Shown: in pieces, positions 8,532 through 16,968 of the stretch
Layout of the letters: the number at the start of each line of letters is the position of its first letter
How positions within the stretch are numbered: the first letter of the stretch is position 1
Assembly: GCF_001267405.1 (NCBI RefSeq)
Contig: NZ_CP012369.1
Location: forward strand, 1,948,001 to 2,012,000
Reading direction: 5' to 3'
DNA: 64,000 nucleotides
From: Moorella thermoacetica
GTDB taxonomy: Bacteria > Bacillota > DSM-521 > Neomoorellales > Neomoorellaceae
Translations under genes and position numbers: made by a program
The notes under the pieces: generated by a model
Seen by the model: the letters and a program-made list of their open reading frames with translations, nothing else
What the model was told of the DNA's origin: nothing
The model's database searches: none

Positions 8532-8760
8532 CTATAAGTACTGTAATCCCTGGCGGTAGCGATAAGCAAGCAGCGCATATATCATCACCCCGGCAAAAAG
8601 GACCATTCGGAAGCCGGCGGTAATGGCAACCATCATGGCGATAATCGACCCGATTACAGAAGACCAACCATTTATGCCCCAGGCTAACGGACTGCATATC
8701 TTTTTTCCAGCTGCTGCCTGGTAACCTGGTTTAAGGCCCGGGTAGTGCGCGTCATGGTTA
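8532..8760 (-). pseudogene. Remnant: C-terminal end of a membrane-bound spermidine-synthase-like protein
   Basis: On the minus strand a frame ending in TAG at 8532-8534 encodes P-L-A-W-G-I-N-G-W-S-S-V-I-G-S followed by a long hydrophobic stretch and Y-R-Y-R-Q-G-L. This resembles the C-terminus of fused membrane/spermidine-synthase-like proteins (W-G-x-N-G then S-V-x-G-S). There is no start codon, and upstream stops follow within about 45 codons. I read it as the 3' tail of a deleted gene. The identification is by motif memory and is tentative. Confidence 0.45.
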
Positions 8761-8767
8761 CCTCACA

Positions 8768-8957
8768 TTAATAATACCGATGGTCAGCACGGCTGCACGG
8801 TACAATGCGGCCGGCATCCGGCCCGGGCAGCGGGAAGCATATGCCCGTTTACCTCAACTTCGGCGGTAACGGGCACCAACAATCAATACCTTACCCGCCA
8901 ACGTTGCGCAAAATATTTACCGGCTGTAACGTTCTATTTCTTCGTTTGTTAGGCCAT
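8768..8957 (-). pseudogene. Decayed second copy of the thiF-like gene start
   Basis: Read from 8957 leftward, the DNA closely parallels the first bases of the intact gene at 1910: both encode M-A then N-E-E-I-E-R-Y-S-R, but here a one-base deletion creates a stop after M-A and a second stop replaces Gln after Y-S-R. Further on G-K-V-L-I-V-G-A is still readable, then a stretch ending in I-G-I-I that matches the next strand of the E1 fold. About 25 bases are deleted between these blocks. It is an inactivated, truncated paralog, and the best evidence that 8532-9728 is a decayed sulfur-related locus. Confidence 0.75.
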
Positions 8958-9728
8958 TCTTAGCCCTCCAATTTGTATTAAATATATCGGTTTTATGCCC
9001 GCCTGCCCAATACCGGCATTCAGGAGCTTGATACCTGGTGTACCCTTAAGGGCGACGCCAAGGAGGATGACCAGGACAAAGAGGCCGGCGTAACCCAGGA
9101 CGAACTTCGGGAGCCGCAGCCAGATCTCCCCGGCGTTTACCTGCTCCCCTTCCCGCCGGTCGATCTTCCAGGACCAGATTATGGCCAGGATGAAGGCCCA
9201 GATGGCGATGAAGATGTCGATAAAGACCTTGACGGTGGTGGTAGCCATGAGCATCCAGCCTTCCTGCCACTTGACTCCGAGGGCACTCAGGGCTTTGCTG
9301 CGAATGAGGGCATCCACCATGGCCCCGCTGGCCGCCGCCGCGCCGTCGGTCTTCACGGCCAGGCCCATCCAGGCCCCGGCGACCATCGGCTCTCTGTAGA
9401 GCCAGGCCTGGGCGGCAAAGGGCAGGATGATCAGCTCCACCACGGCGAAAATGACCACCAGGGACGAGACGATGACGGGGATCATCGGACGGGCCTTGAT
9501 GGCGCCGCCGGTAGCAATGGCTGCCGACACACCGCAGATAGAGATACCCGAGGCCAGGGGAACCGCCCACTCTGGGGTAAATTTAAAGTATTTCCGGGCA
9601 ATAAAGTAAACCAGGGGCCAGTAGATTAAGTAGGCCTCGATTATGGCGAAGAGGCCCCGGAGAACCACCTGGGTAGTGAGCCCCGTTGACTGCAACGCGT
9701 TCAGGCCAATTTGCGCGCCGAGAATGAT
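8949..9728 (-). pseudogene. YeiH/UPF0324-type putative sulfate exporter, truncated at both ends
   Basis: The open frame encodes a membrane protein of the UPF0324 (YeiH) family: A-V-P-L-A-S-G-I-S-I-C-G-V-S-A-A-I-A is the family core, followed by several hydrophobic segments. The frame begins after a TAA at 9729-9731 with I-I-L-G-A-Q-I-G, an internal segment, so roughly the first 100 residues are missing. The first usable start is TTG 9695, without a convincing SD. At the other end it runs into the start of the thiF remnant and stops on that copy's frameshifted TAA, so the normal C-terminal helices are also missing. Family assignment is fairly sure; loss of function is inferred from the double truncation. 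Confidence 0.6.
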
Positions 9729-9846
9729 TTATTATCAAGGGCATCTATCGCTTGAAAGGAATATTCTTCTTGCCGCCCCAAAGCAAGTATCCCGATGCCG
9801 GCTTGTAATACGACCATAACCTATCTGGTATTTTTTTAAAAAAAGC

Positions 9847-9875
9847 TTGACAGTGAATACCAGGAAAGTTAGAAT
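9847..9875 (+). promoter_or_regulatory. SigA-type promoter ahead of the yezD-like gene
   Basis: TTGACA (9847-9852), 17 bases, TAGAAT (9870-9875). It is about 115 bases upstream of the yezD-like start. The rest of 9729-9990 holds only a 38-codon minus-strand open frame without a convincing start. Confidence 0.65.
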
Positions 9876-9990
9876 CAAAGTATACTAAAGTGATTGGAAT
9901 ACTATATAATTAAGGCTGAGGATGAACGATATCTGCTGCCGTAAATCCCTGGGTAGTCCATAAAAGTTAGAATGGGGGGATGATTGCCAG

Positions 9991-10176
9991 ATGCCGGAAA
10001 GGCCCTTGACGGATTACCGGTGCCAGGCAGAGATTTCAACCCGGGAGCAGAGAGTTCTGGAGGAGGTACTTAAGGCTTTACGCCAGGTGAGATACGGATC
10101 CATCACTATTATTATTCAGGATGGCCGTATTGTTCAGATTGATTATACGGAGAAGGTCAGGCTGGGCAAGGAATGA
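9991..10176 (+). CDS. YezD-family small protein (DUF2292)
   Basis: 61 residues from ATG 9991, preceded by GGGGGGATGA. The sequence V-L-E-E-V-L-K-A-L-R-Q-V-R-Y-G-S-I then I-I-I-Q-D-G-R-I-V-Q-I ending E-K-V-R-L is the DUF2292/YezD pattern: one helix followed by a strand pair. The family often sits beside sulfur-assimilation genes in Firmicutes; its molecular role is unknown. It has its own promoter and is followed by a 290-base leader region ahead of the second ABC importer. Confidence 0.78.
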   Translation: MPERPLTDYRCQAEISTREQRVLEEVLKALRQVRYGSITIIIQDGRIVQIDYTEKVRLGKE

Positions 10177-10255
10177 ATTGGAAAGTAAGAGGTGATATTA
10201 GAAGTCCAGGTAAATAACGGTATTTCCGGCGCCGGCGATCAAAGAGCACCTGTAA

Positions 10256-10331
10256 TTGTTGGGTAGATACCGAGGCTGACCAGACAACTGGAGGCCCGTT
10301 TTCCTTATGGAATAGCGGGTCTCCATTTTTG
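10256..10331 (+). promoter_or_regulatory. Leader with attenuator-like terminator ahead of the second importer operon
   Basis: GGAGGCCCG (10290-10298) pairs fully (one G-U) with CGGGTCTCC (10316-10324), followed by ATTTTTG: a terminator about 140 bases before the ATPase start. Just upstream TTGTTGG (about 10256-10262) can pair with CCAGACAA (10280-10287), and CCAG-ACAA-CTGG forms a local hairpin that shares bases with the terminator arm, so alternative folds are possible. I could not match the leader to SAM, TPP, THF, T-box or guanidine consensus sequences. The terminator is seen; control by switching is inferred. Confidence 0.5.
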
Positions 10332-10468
10332 TTATGACACCGGTCGTCGGACCTGTGAAAATGTACCGGGTTGAAAGCGGTGGCAGCCCTTTTATCGGGA
10401 ACATAAAAAGGATCAGGACCTGCCATCATCCAGGCATGCATCTATCAAATGGGGGGAGATACCAACAG

Positions 10469-11245
10469 ATGGAGATTTTGCTGGATAATGTTACCAAAGC
10501 CTTTGCCTTGAACAATAATAACGGGGAGAGCTTCAAAGTCCTGGACCATATTTCTTTCGTGGTCAAAGAGAATGAGTTTGTCTGCCTCCTCGGACCTTCC
10601 GGGTGCGGCAAATCGACTTTGCTCAGAATGGTGGCCGGGCTGGAAAAGGTAGATTCAGGGGTGATCAGCGTGGACGGCCAGGAGGTCCAGGGACCTCATC
10701 CGGACCGGCCCATGGTCTTTCAGGACTACGCCCTCTTCCCCTGGCTAACGGTGGAAAAGAATATCGCTTTTGGTCTGGAAACAAAAGGCATCGATCCCCA
10801 AAAACAGCGGGAAGAAGTAGAGAGATGTCTCCAACTGGTAGGGTTAAAGGGCTTTGAAAAGGCATATCCCCACGAGCTATCGGGCGGGATGAAACAGAGG
10901 GTGGGTATCGCCCGGGTACTGGCATTAAAACCCAGAATACTGCTCATGGACGAACCCTTTGCCGCCCTGGACGCCTTTACCCGGATGAAGTTGCAGGATG
11001 AACTAATAACCCTCTGGCGGCAAAACAGGTTCACTGTCATTTTTGTCACCCATGATGTAGAGGAAGCAGTATACTTAGCCGACCGGATTGTAGTGATGAG
11101 CTGCCGGCCAGGTAAAGTAAAAAGTATTGTTCCTGTTCCCCTGCAAAGACCCAGGCGACGTACGGAATTCACATTTTTACAGATCCGCAACCTTGTTTTA
11201 AAGCAATATACAACATACGACCCGCCAGTGGAGTATGCCATCTAA
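10469..11245 (+). CDS. NitT/TauT-type ABC transporter ATP-binding protein (second system)
   Basis: 258 residues from ATG 10469, about ten bases after a GGGGGGAG site; the frame is open further upstream, but that part is leader. Walker [10 protein letters not shown] is near residue 46, signature L-S-G-G-M-K-Q-R near 142, Walker B I-L-L-M-D-E-P near 162, and F-V-T-H-D near 198. It has the P-W-L-T-V Q-loop of the SsuB/TauB group. The gene order is unusual: ATPase first, then an acyl-CoA-ligase-like enzyme, then binding protein and permease, all on one strand with tiny gaps. Confidence 0.9.
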   Translation: MEILLDNVTKAFALNNNNGESFKVLDHISFVVKENEFVCLLGPSGCGKSTLLRMVAGLEKVDSGVISVDGQEVQGPHPDRPMVFQDYALFPWLTVEKNIAFGLETKGIDPQKQREEVERCLQLVGLKGFEKAYPHELSGGMKQRVGIARVLALKPRILLMDEPFAALDAFTRMKLQDELITLWRQNRFTVIFVTHDVEEAVYLADRIVVMSCRPGKVKSIVPVPLQRPRRRTEFTFLQIRNLVLKQYTTYDPPVEYAI

Positions 11246-11266
11246 AATATGCAGGGGGTGATTATT

Positions 11267-12865
11267 ATGGAGTTCGCCTCGGTAAAAGAGCTGGTAATAA
11301 CCAGGGGCACCCAGTACCGCGGGAGGATATTTCTTTCCTCACCGGAAGATGGCGTGGATTTAACTTATGACGCCTACCTGCTGGCCGTCAGGAGACTGGA
11401 AAAAGCACTGCTGGCATTAGGTATGCGCAAGGGAGAAAGGGTGGCCCTTCTCATGGCGAACGGCCTGAATTACGCCGTCACCTTTACCGGGGTGATGGCC
11501 TCCGGAGGCGTAGTCGTACCCATCAACCCGCATTTAAAACCGGCAGAGGTGACCCGGCTCCTGGGAGATGCCGGGACCAGCCTGGTTTTAACTGACGACG
11601 GATGGTACAGAGTATTTTACCCCCTCCTGAAGGGGTTACCTGTTCGCCGCTTGGACCTGGGGGTGCAGGGCGGCAGGTTGCTGGCCCTGGAGCTGGCATC
11701 CGGGAGTAAGGGGGATGACAGAGCAGTTGAGGCGTCCCCTCTTGGCAGGAACGACTTAGCCCTCCTCCTGTACACCTCCGGTACTACCGGAAAGCCTAAA
11801 GGGGTGATGCTAACCCACGGTAATTTGCTGGCCGAGGCGAGGTATATCCAGAAAGGACACCGGTTAACGCCGGAAGATACTGCCCTGTGTATCCTGCCCC
11901 TGTATCATATAAATGGGGAAGTTGTGACCCTGATCACCCCCATCTTTTCCGGCGGGCGGGTAGTGATGCCCCATAAATTCAGGGCCAGCAGGTTCTGGGA
12001 CTGGGTCCGGAACTACCGGGTTACATGGTTCAGCGCCGTTCCCACCATCCTGTCCATCCTTCTTTCCCATCCTCTGCCGGATAGATCGGCCCTCTCTTCT
12101 TTGCGTTTTGCGCGCTCCGCCTCGGCACCTTTACCGGTAGCCGTCCTGCGGGAATTTGAAGCCCGGTTCGCCGTCCCTGTTATCGAGGCTTACGGCCTGT
12201 CGGAAACCGCCAGCCAGGTAACCACCAATCCCCTGCCCCCGGCGGTGAGAAAGCCGGGTTCCGTGGGGCTGCCTGTTGGCAATCAGGTACGGGTGGTGAA
12301 CGAAAATGGAGAGACCGTACCTGCCGGTGTCACCGGCGAAGTCGTAGTTCGCGGGGAAAATGTCTGCCGGGGTTACTTTCATAATGAAGAGGCTACTGCC
12401 GCTTCTTTCAAAGGAGGCTGGTTTTATACCGGCGACCTTGGCTACCTTGATGCCGATGGGTACCTGTTCCTTACCGGACGGCGCAAAGAACTTATCAACC
12501 GGGGTGGGGAGAAGTTTTCTCCCCGGGAGATCGACGAGATCTTATACCGTTTACCCGAAGTAGAATTAGCGGCAGCAGTAGGTGTCCCCGATCCCCTCTA
12601 CGGTGAAGAGGTGGTAGCCTTCATCCAACTGCGCCCGGGAAAAAGCCTGGCGGAAGATCGGGTAATATCCTTCTTAAGAGATTACCTGGCGGATTTTAAG
12701 GTCCCCCGGGAGGTCATCTTTATCCGGGATTTTCCCCGGGGGCCGAGCGGAAAGATTCAGCGCCTGAAGCTGGTGGACCTGTATCTTAAAAAATTCCAGG
12801 GAGCCGCCCATGGGGCTGGGGCTGGCACCCGCCCCATAAATGGTGAGGAGGTTGCTAAAAGATGA
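11267..12865 (+). CDS. AMP-forming acyl-CoA synthetase, oxalate-CoA ligase-like
   Basis: 532 residues from ATG 11267 behind GGGGGTG. The ANL-superfamily motifs are complete: Y-T-S-G-T-T-G-K-P-K-G (ATP loop), Y-G-L-S-E-T-A, Y-T-G-D-L-G, the hinge G-R-R-K-E-L-I-N-R-G-G-E, and the catalytic Lys in G-P-S-G-K-I-Q-R. The stretch after the A5 motif (N-P-L-P-P-x-x-R-K-P-G-S-V-G, then R-G-E-N-V-x-x-G-Y) resembles the oxalyl-CoA synthetase (Pcs60/AAE3) subgroup more than fatty-acid ligases, which suggests a small carboxylate such as oxalate. Substrate is inference. It lies inside the importer operon and overlaps the binding-protein gene by 4 bases (ATGA). Confidence 0.85.
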   Translation: MEFASVKELVITRGTQYRGRIFLSSPEDGVDLTYDAYLLAVRRLEKALLALGMRKGERVALLMANGLNYAVTFTGVMASGGVVVPINPHLKPAEVTRLLGDAGTSLVLTDDGWYRVFYPLLKGLPVRRLDLGVQGGRLLALELASGSKGDDRAVEASPLGRNDLALLLYTSGTTGKPKGVMLTHGNLLAEARYIQKGHRLTPEDTALCILPLYHINGEVVTLITPIFSGGRVVMPHKFRASRFWDWVRNYRVTWFSAVPTILSILLSHPLPDRSALSSLRFARSASAPLPVAVLREFEARFAVPVIEAYGLSETASQVTTNPLPPAVRKPGSVGLPVGNQVRVVNENGETVPAGVTGEVVVRGENVCRGYFHNEEATAASFKGGWFYTGDLGYLDADGYLFLTGRRKELINRGGEKFSPREIDEILYRLPEVELAAAVGVPDPLYGEEVVAFIQLRPGKSLAEDRVISFLRDYLADFKVPREVIFIRDFPRGPSGKIQRLKLVDLYLKKFQGAAHGAGAGTRPINGEEVAKR

Positions 12866-13869
12866 TTAAAAAGGCCATTGGTTTAACGTTAATAGCCTTA
12901 TTGATGGTAACCAGCCTGGCCGGGTGCGGTAACGGTAAGGGGGCGACAGCCAGCAGGGACGGAGAACCTGCGGCCATTAAAGTAGGAACCAACCGCGCCC
13001 TGGGGACTGTTGTCCCTTATATCGCCAGAACCCGGGGGATAATCGCCGCAAAAGGGCTAAAGGTTGATATCGTGGACTTCCAGGACGGATCCACACTGAT
13101 GGAGGCCTTCGCTTCCGGGCAACTGGATATCGCCTTTACCGGCGTCGCTCCCGCAGCTATCTGGCAGGGTAAGGGAGTACCTTTAAAGGTAGTTGCCTCG
13201 GCCAATGGCGGCGGGCATGTCCTGCTGACCAGAGAAGATGCCGGGATTAAAGACCTCTCGGAGTTAAAGGGAAAGAAAATAGCCGAGCCCAGGACGGGGA
13301 CGGTTAGCGACACCCTCCTCCGTAGCCGCATCTTACAAGATGAGGCCAAGCTGGACCCGGAGAAGAACGTCCAGCTCTTACCCGGCATGGCGCCGGCCGA
13401 TATGCCTGCGGCCCTGACTGTGTCCAAAGAGGTGGATGCGGTCCTTACCTGGGAACCCTTCGCTTCCCGGGCCGAAAGGGAGTTTAAAGGGATCAGGGTG
13501 CTCTACGATGCCGCGGCGGAATGGAAGAAGCAAAAGTCCGGCGCGGCCTATTATCCGGTCAACGTGGTCGTCGCCCGCCAGTCTTTTATTGACCGGCATC
13601 CGGATGAATTGAAGAAATTCCTGGCCGCTTACAAGGAAACCGTTGATTTTATAAACAACCGTCCAGATGAAGCCAACGCCTTGATTGCCAGGGAATTAAA
13701 TCTTGATAAGGAGATTGTGGCCAGCGCCCGCCAGAGAATCGATTATACCTGGCAGCTTGACATCCCGGCCACCCTGGAAACCTTAAAATGGTCGCAAAAA
13801 CTGGGTTATTTGCAGGAAATCCCTTCTCCTGGCAAGCTGTTTGACAGTAGTTATTTACCCAGGGAATAA
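12862..13869 (+). CDS. NitT/TauT-type ABC transporter substrate-binding lipoprotein (second system)
   Basis: 335 residues. The signal peptide ends in lipobox S-L-A-G-C near residue 22. The mature protein starts I-K-V-G-T-N-R-A-L-G and contains L-D-I-A-F-T-G-V-A-P, D-L-S-E-L-K-G-K-K-I-A-E-P and V-L-T-W-E-P-F, the layout of TauA/SsuA-type receptors. It should capture the substrate that the neighbouring CoA ligase uses. The start codon overlaps the ligase stop, so production of receptor and ligase is coupled. Substrate unknown. Confidence 0.87.
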   Translation: MIKKAIGLTLIALLMVTSLAGCGNGKGATASRDGEPAAIKVGTNRALGTVVPYIARTRGIIAAKGLKVDIVDFQDGSTLMEAFASGQLDIAFTGVAPAAIWQGKGVPLKVVASANGGGHVLLTREDAGIKDLSELKGKKIAEPRTGTVSDTLLRSRILQDEAKLDPEKNVQLLPGMAPADMPAALTVSKEVDAVLTWEPFASRAEREFKGIRVLYDAAAEWKKQKSGAAYYPVNVVVARQSFIDRHPDELKKFLAAYKETVDFINNRPDEANALIARELNLDKEIVASARQRIDYTWQLDIPATLETLKWSQKLGYLQEIPSPGKLFDSSYLPRE

Positions 13870-13890
13870 CGGGGTGAGGAGTAGAGGCCG

Positions 13891-14691
13891 ATGAAAATGC
13901 GCAAAGACGACTGGCAGCGCCTGTGGCAGGGCGTCCTGGCCTTGAGCGTATTTATCCTGATCTGGTATACGGCGTCTATTACAGGCTTGTTCGGCCGGGT
14001 TCCCAGGGATTATTCCCTGCTTCTCCTCCCACCGCCGGGAAAGATCCTGGTAACAATCTTTGAAACCCTGGTGTCCGGTTACTTACTAAAGCATGTTCTA
14101 ATCAGCCTGGCCAGGGTAGGCCTCGGCTTTACCATTGCGGTAGCAATAGGGGTACCCCTGGGCCTGGCCATGGCCCTGGTGCCGCTGGTAAACAACCTGG
14201 TTGAACCTTTTGTGCGGATCTTCGGACCCATCTCGGGCATAGCCTGGGTCCCCCTGGCCATCCTCTGGTTCGGCCTGGGTGATAAAGCGGCGATTTTCAT
14301 CATCACCATGGGCTCCGTCTTCCCCGTCTTAATCAATACCTACCAGGGGATGAAGGATGTCGATCAGACCCTCATCGAGGCTGCCCGTACCATGGGGGCC
14401 GGTCCATGGCAACTCCTTTCCCGCGTCATACTTCCCAGCCTTATACCCTACCTGGTAACCGGTTTCCGGGTCGGCCTGGGCTTTGCCTGGCGGGTGGTGA
14501 TCGCCGCCGAAATGGTCGGGGTACCCAACGGCCTGGGCTACATGCTGGGAGTAGGCAGGGGTACCGGCCGTACGGATATCACGATTATTACCATGGTCGT
14601 CCTGGGGGCAATCATGCTGGTAGTGGAAGAATTAATCTTTGCCCCCCTGGAAAGGCGCACCCGTTTCTGGCGCCGGTCCGTCCGGATTTGA
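13891..14691 (+). CDS. NitT/TauT-type ABC transporter permease (second system)
   Basis: 266 residues with about six membrane segments. The EAA loop appears as E-A-A-R-T-M-G-A-G-P-W-Q-L near residue 163, and G-P-I-S-G-I-A-W-V-P-L-A-I-L-W-F-G-L-G near 112-130 is the SsuC/TauC hallmark. It starts 21 bases after the binding-protein gene. It completes the importer whose ATPase is at 10469-11245. Confidence 0.9.
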   Translation: MKMRKDDWQRLWQGVLALSVFILIWYTASITGLFGRVPRDYSLLLLPPPGKILVTIFETLVSGYLLKHVLISLARVGLGFTIAVAIGVPLGLAMALVPLVNNLVEPFVRIFGPISGIAWVPLAILWFGLGDKAAIFIITMGSVFPVLINTYQGMKDVDQTLIEAARTMGAGPWQLLSRVILPSLIPYLVTGFRVGLGFAWRVVIAAEMVGVPNGLGYMLGVGRGTGRTDITIITMVVLGAIMLVVEELIFAPLERRTRFWRRSVRI

Positions 14692-14733
14692 GCTTAAGGC
14701 CGGCGTATATCACAGGTAAGGGAGGGATATGGC

Positions 14734-14952
14734 ATGGTCGAAGTCGATCCGCGGGCATGCAAAGAATGTGGCTACTGTACCGTCGTCTGCTCCCGGGATG
14801 TCTTTGCCCCTGCTGCTTATTTCAACGAACGGGGGTATAAACCCATGCAGGCCGTTTATCCGGAGAGATGTACAGGTTGCAGGCAATGCTTTTATATCTG
14901 TCCTGATTTTGCCATCAGTATCGATGAGCCGGATAAGGGGTTGGGAGTATGA
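14734..14952 (+). CDS. korD: 2-oxoacid:ferredoxin oxidoreductase delta subunit (2x[4Fe-4S] ferredoxin)
   Basis: 72 residues, SD GGGAGGG eight bases upstream. Two cluster motifs are visible: C-K-E-C-G-Y-C-T-V-V-C (the usual Pro after the fourth Cys is Ser here) and C-T-G-C-R-Q-C-F-Y-I-C-P. It overlaps the alpha-subunit gene by 4 bases. In KorDABC-type enzymes this subunit carries electrons from the thiamine site to an external ferredoxin. Confidence 0.88.
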   Translation: MVEVDPRACKECGYCTVVCSRDVFAPAAYFNERGYKPMQAVYPERCTGCRQCFYICPDFAISIDEPDKGLGV

Positions 14953-16121
14953 AACGTTTGCTGGAAACCGGGAACGGGGCCATAACCGAAGGAGCCATCA
15001 TTGCCGGGTGCCGGGTCTTTGCCGGATATCCCATTACCCCGGCTACAGAGATAGCTGAAAATATGGCCCGGCGGTTACCCCGGGCAGGCGGTTTTTACCT
15101 CCAGGCCGAAGACGAACTGGCGGCGTTGTATATCTGTATCGGGGCTTCCGCCGGGGGGATGAAGGCCATGACGGCCACTTCCGGGCCGGGTTACATCCTC
15201 TATGCCGACCCTTTCGGCTGGGCTATATCCAGCGAGATTCCCCTGGTTATAGTTAATTCCCAGCGGGTGGGGCCGGTAAGCGGCATTACTGGTGCTCCCG
15301 GTCAGGGTGAATTTTATCTGAGCCGTTATCTGACCCACGGGGGCAATTTTGAAAACATCGTCCTGGCTCCGGCCGGCGTCCAGGAAGCCTTCGCCATTAC
15401 TGTCCAGGCCTTTTATCTGGCGGAAAGGTTTCGCATGCCCGTGACCATCCTGGCGGACCAGCTGGTTACCGACGGCTGGGAGACCCTGCTGATTCCCGAG
15501 ACAGGGGCGGAGCTGGAAGCCATGGGACTGAAGGTGATAGAACGCCGGGTAAACAGGGGGCCGGAGTTCTACCCGGCCACAGATGCCATTGATGTTCCCC
15601 CGGTAGTCCTGGGTCATAATACCGGCGCTGCCTGTTCCGACTGGACGCCTACCGCCGAGGGTTACGATACAGAAGAGGTGGAGTGGCAGCACAAGCATGC
15701 CTATCGCCTGATTTATAAAGTTAGAAACCATAAAGATTTGCTTACCAGGTATGAGGCGTACTTTGTCGATGACGAACCGGAGGTCATCCTGGTGGCCTAC
15801 GGCAGTCCTTCACGGGTGGTAAAAAGCGCCGTGAAAGTTGCCCGGGAGCAAGGTCTCAAAGTTGGCGGCCTTCGCCTCGTCACCCTGTGGCCTTTCCCTG
15901 AGGAGATCTTCAGCTGGCAAGCTAAATACCTGGTGGTGGAAATGAATTACGACGGGCAACTGGTGCGTGAGGTGCAGCGGGCGACACCAAAGGGGTCGGC
16001 AATTCACTTCCTGGGCAAGTGCGGTGAATTGCCGCGGGTCGCGGAACTGGTAGAACTGATCCGGGCCCTGGTCAACGACCGGCCCCTTCCCTGTAACCCC
16101 AGGGAAAGGGAGGTGTGGTAG
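14949..16121 (+). CDS. korA: 2-oxoacid:ferredoxin oxidoreductase, alpha subunit (KorA-like)
   Basis: 390 residues. G-N-G-A-I-T-E-G-A, then A-G-Y-P-I-T-P-A-T-E-I near residues 26-36, and A-M-T-A-T-S-G-P-G near 75 are the domain I motifs of KorA. The segment that normally reads G-P-S-T-G-x-P-T is changed to G-P-V-S-G-I-T-G-A-P-G-Q-G-E-F, which may mean a different acid substrate. With beta, gamma and delta it forms a CoA-dependent oxidative decarboxylase, or the reverse carboxylase. The specific substrate (2-oxoglutarate, another 2-oxoacid, or an oxalyl compound) cannot be read from sequence. Confidence 0.88.
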   Translation: MKRLLETGNGAITEGAIIAGCRVFAGYPITPATEIAENMARRLPRAGGFYLQAEDELAALYICIGASAGGMKAMTATSGPGYILYADPFGWAISSEIPLVIVNSQRVGPVSGITGAPGQGEFYLSRYLTHGGNFENIVLAPAGVQEAFAITVQAFYLAERFRMPVTILADQLVTDGWETLLIPETGAELEAMGLKVIERRVNRGPEFYPATDAIDVPPVVLGHNTGAACSDWTPTAEGYDTEEVEWQHKHAYRLIYKVRNHKDLLTRYEAYFVDDEPEVILVAYGSPSRVVKSAVKVAREQGLKVGGLRLVTLWPFPEEIFSWQAKYLVVEMNYDGQLVREVQRATPKGSAIHFLGKCGELPRVAELVELIRALVNDRPLPCNPREREVW

Positions 16122-16122
16122 G

Positions 16123-16968
16123 ATGGATTATCTGGCCAGGAAATACCTGCGCCCCAGGAAAATTCCCAGCACGGCCTGCAGCGGTTGCGGTCTGGGCCAG
16201 GTGCACAAAAAGGTGCTGCTGGCCATTGACGAGCTGGGGTTGGGGACGGGAGACATTGTCTGGGGTACTGGGATAGGCTGTGCCGGACGCCAGACCTTTA
16301 ACACCTGGAAGGGTGACAATTTTGCCGGGACCCATGGCCGGGTTTATGCCCTGGCTACCGGGTTGCGCCTCGCCCTGCCCCCGGAGAAAAAGATCATCCT
16401 CACCGTCGGCGACGGCGATGCCTTTGGCATCGGCCTGCTGCACCTTTTGAATTGTGCCCGGCGCAATGTAGGCCTGACTGTCATCGTCTGTGATAATCTG
16501 GGCTACCAGTCTACCGGCGGCCAGTACGGGTGGACCACGCCGGCTGGTTACTGTACCGATAGCAGCCCTTTAGGCATGTGGGAACCCAACTGGGTCCAGG
16601 GCGGCAGGGATATCCTGGCGGTACTAAAGGCGGCGGGGGCTACCTTTTTAGCCCGGCACACCAGCTTCGAGGGCCGGAACGCCGTCTTGAGTATCAAAAA
16701 GGCGCTTCTCAATAACGGCTTTTCCCTGGTCCATGTTTATTTCCCCTGTGTGACCAACTTTGGTGCCAGGGCCCTGGGGACGCGCCGGCCAGCAGCCATA
16801 TACCAGTGGTTTAGGGAGCGTACCGCTGCCATGGATCAGGCAGGACCGGAGGTTGACTTTCCCCTGCGGACTGGTATTTACTATGACGCCAGCAACAGCC
16901 GTCCGGAATTCTGTGAGAACTTGCGGGCATGGGTGGCTGAAGTCCAGGAGCAGGGGGGGAACCGGTGA
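16123..16968 (+). CDS. korB: 2-oxoacid:ferredoxin oxidoreductase, beta subunit (thiamine-PP binding)
   Basis: 281 residues, start one base after the korA stop. It begins with C-S-G-C-G (cluster ligands, residues 17-21), then G-T-G-I-G-C-A-G, T-H-G-R-V-Y-A-L-A-T-G-L-R and the TPP/Mg2+ motif G-D-G-D-A-F-G-I-G ending in D-N-L-G-Y-Q-S-T-G-G-Q. These are the KorB hallmarks. It forms the thiamine site together with KorA. Confidence 0.92.
   Translation: MDYLARKYLRPRKIPSTACSGCGLGQVHKKVLLAIDELGLGTGDIVWGTGIGCAGRQTFNTWKGDNFAGTHGRVYALATGLRLALPPEKKIILTVGDGDAFGIGLLHLLNCARRNVGLTVIVCDNLGYQSTGGQYGWTTPAGYCTDSSPLGMWEPNWVQGGRDILAVLKAAGATFLARHTSFEGRNAVLSIKKALLNNGFSLVHVYFPCVTNFGARALGTRRPAAIYQWFRERTAAMDQAGPEVDFPLRTGIYYDASNSRPEFCENLRAWVAEVQEQGGNR

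Noticed and set aside
9690-9840. 38-codon minus-strand ORF ahead of the YeiH fragment
   Set aside because: No convincing SD, no motif, and it lies in a decayed region.
10180-10331. Guanidine (ykkC) or SAM riboswitch ahead of the second importer
   Set aside because: The conserved cores of these classes are absent; kept only as an unassigned leader.
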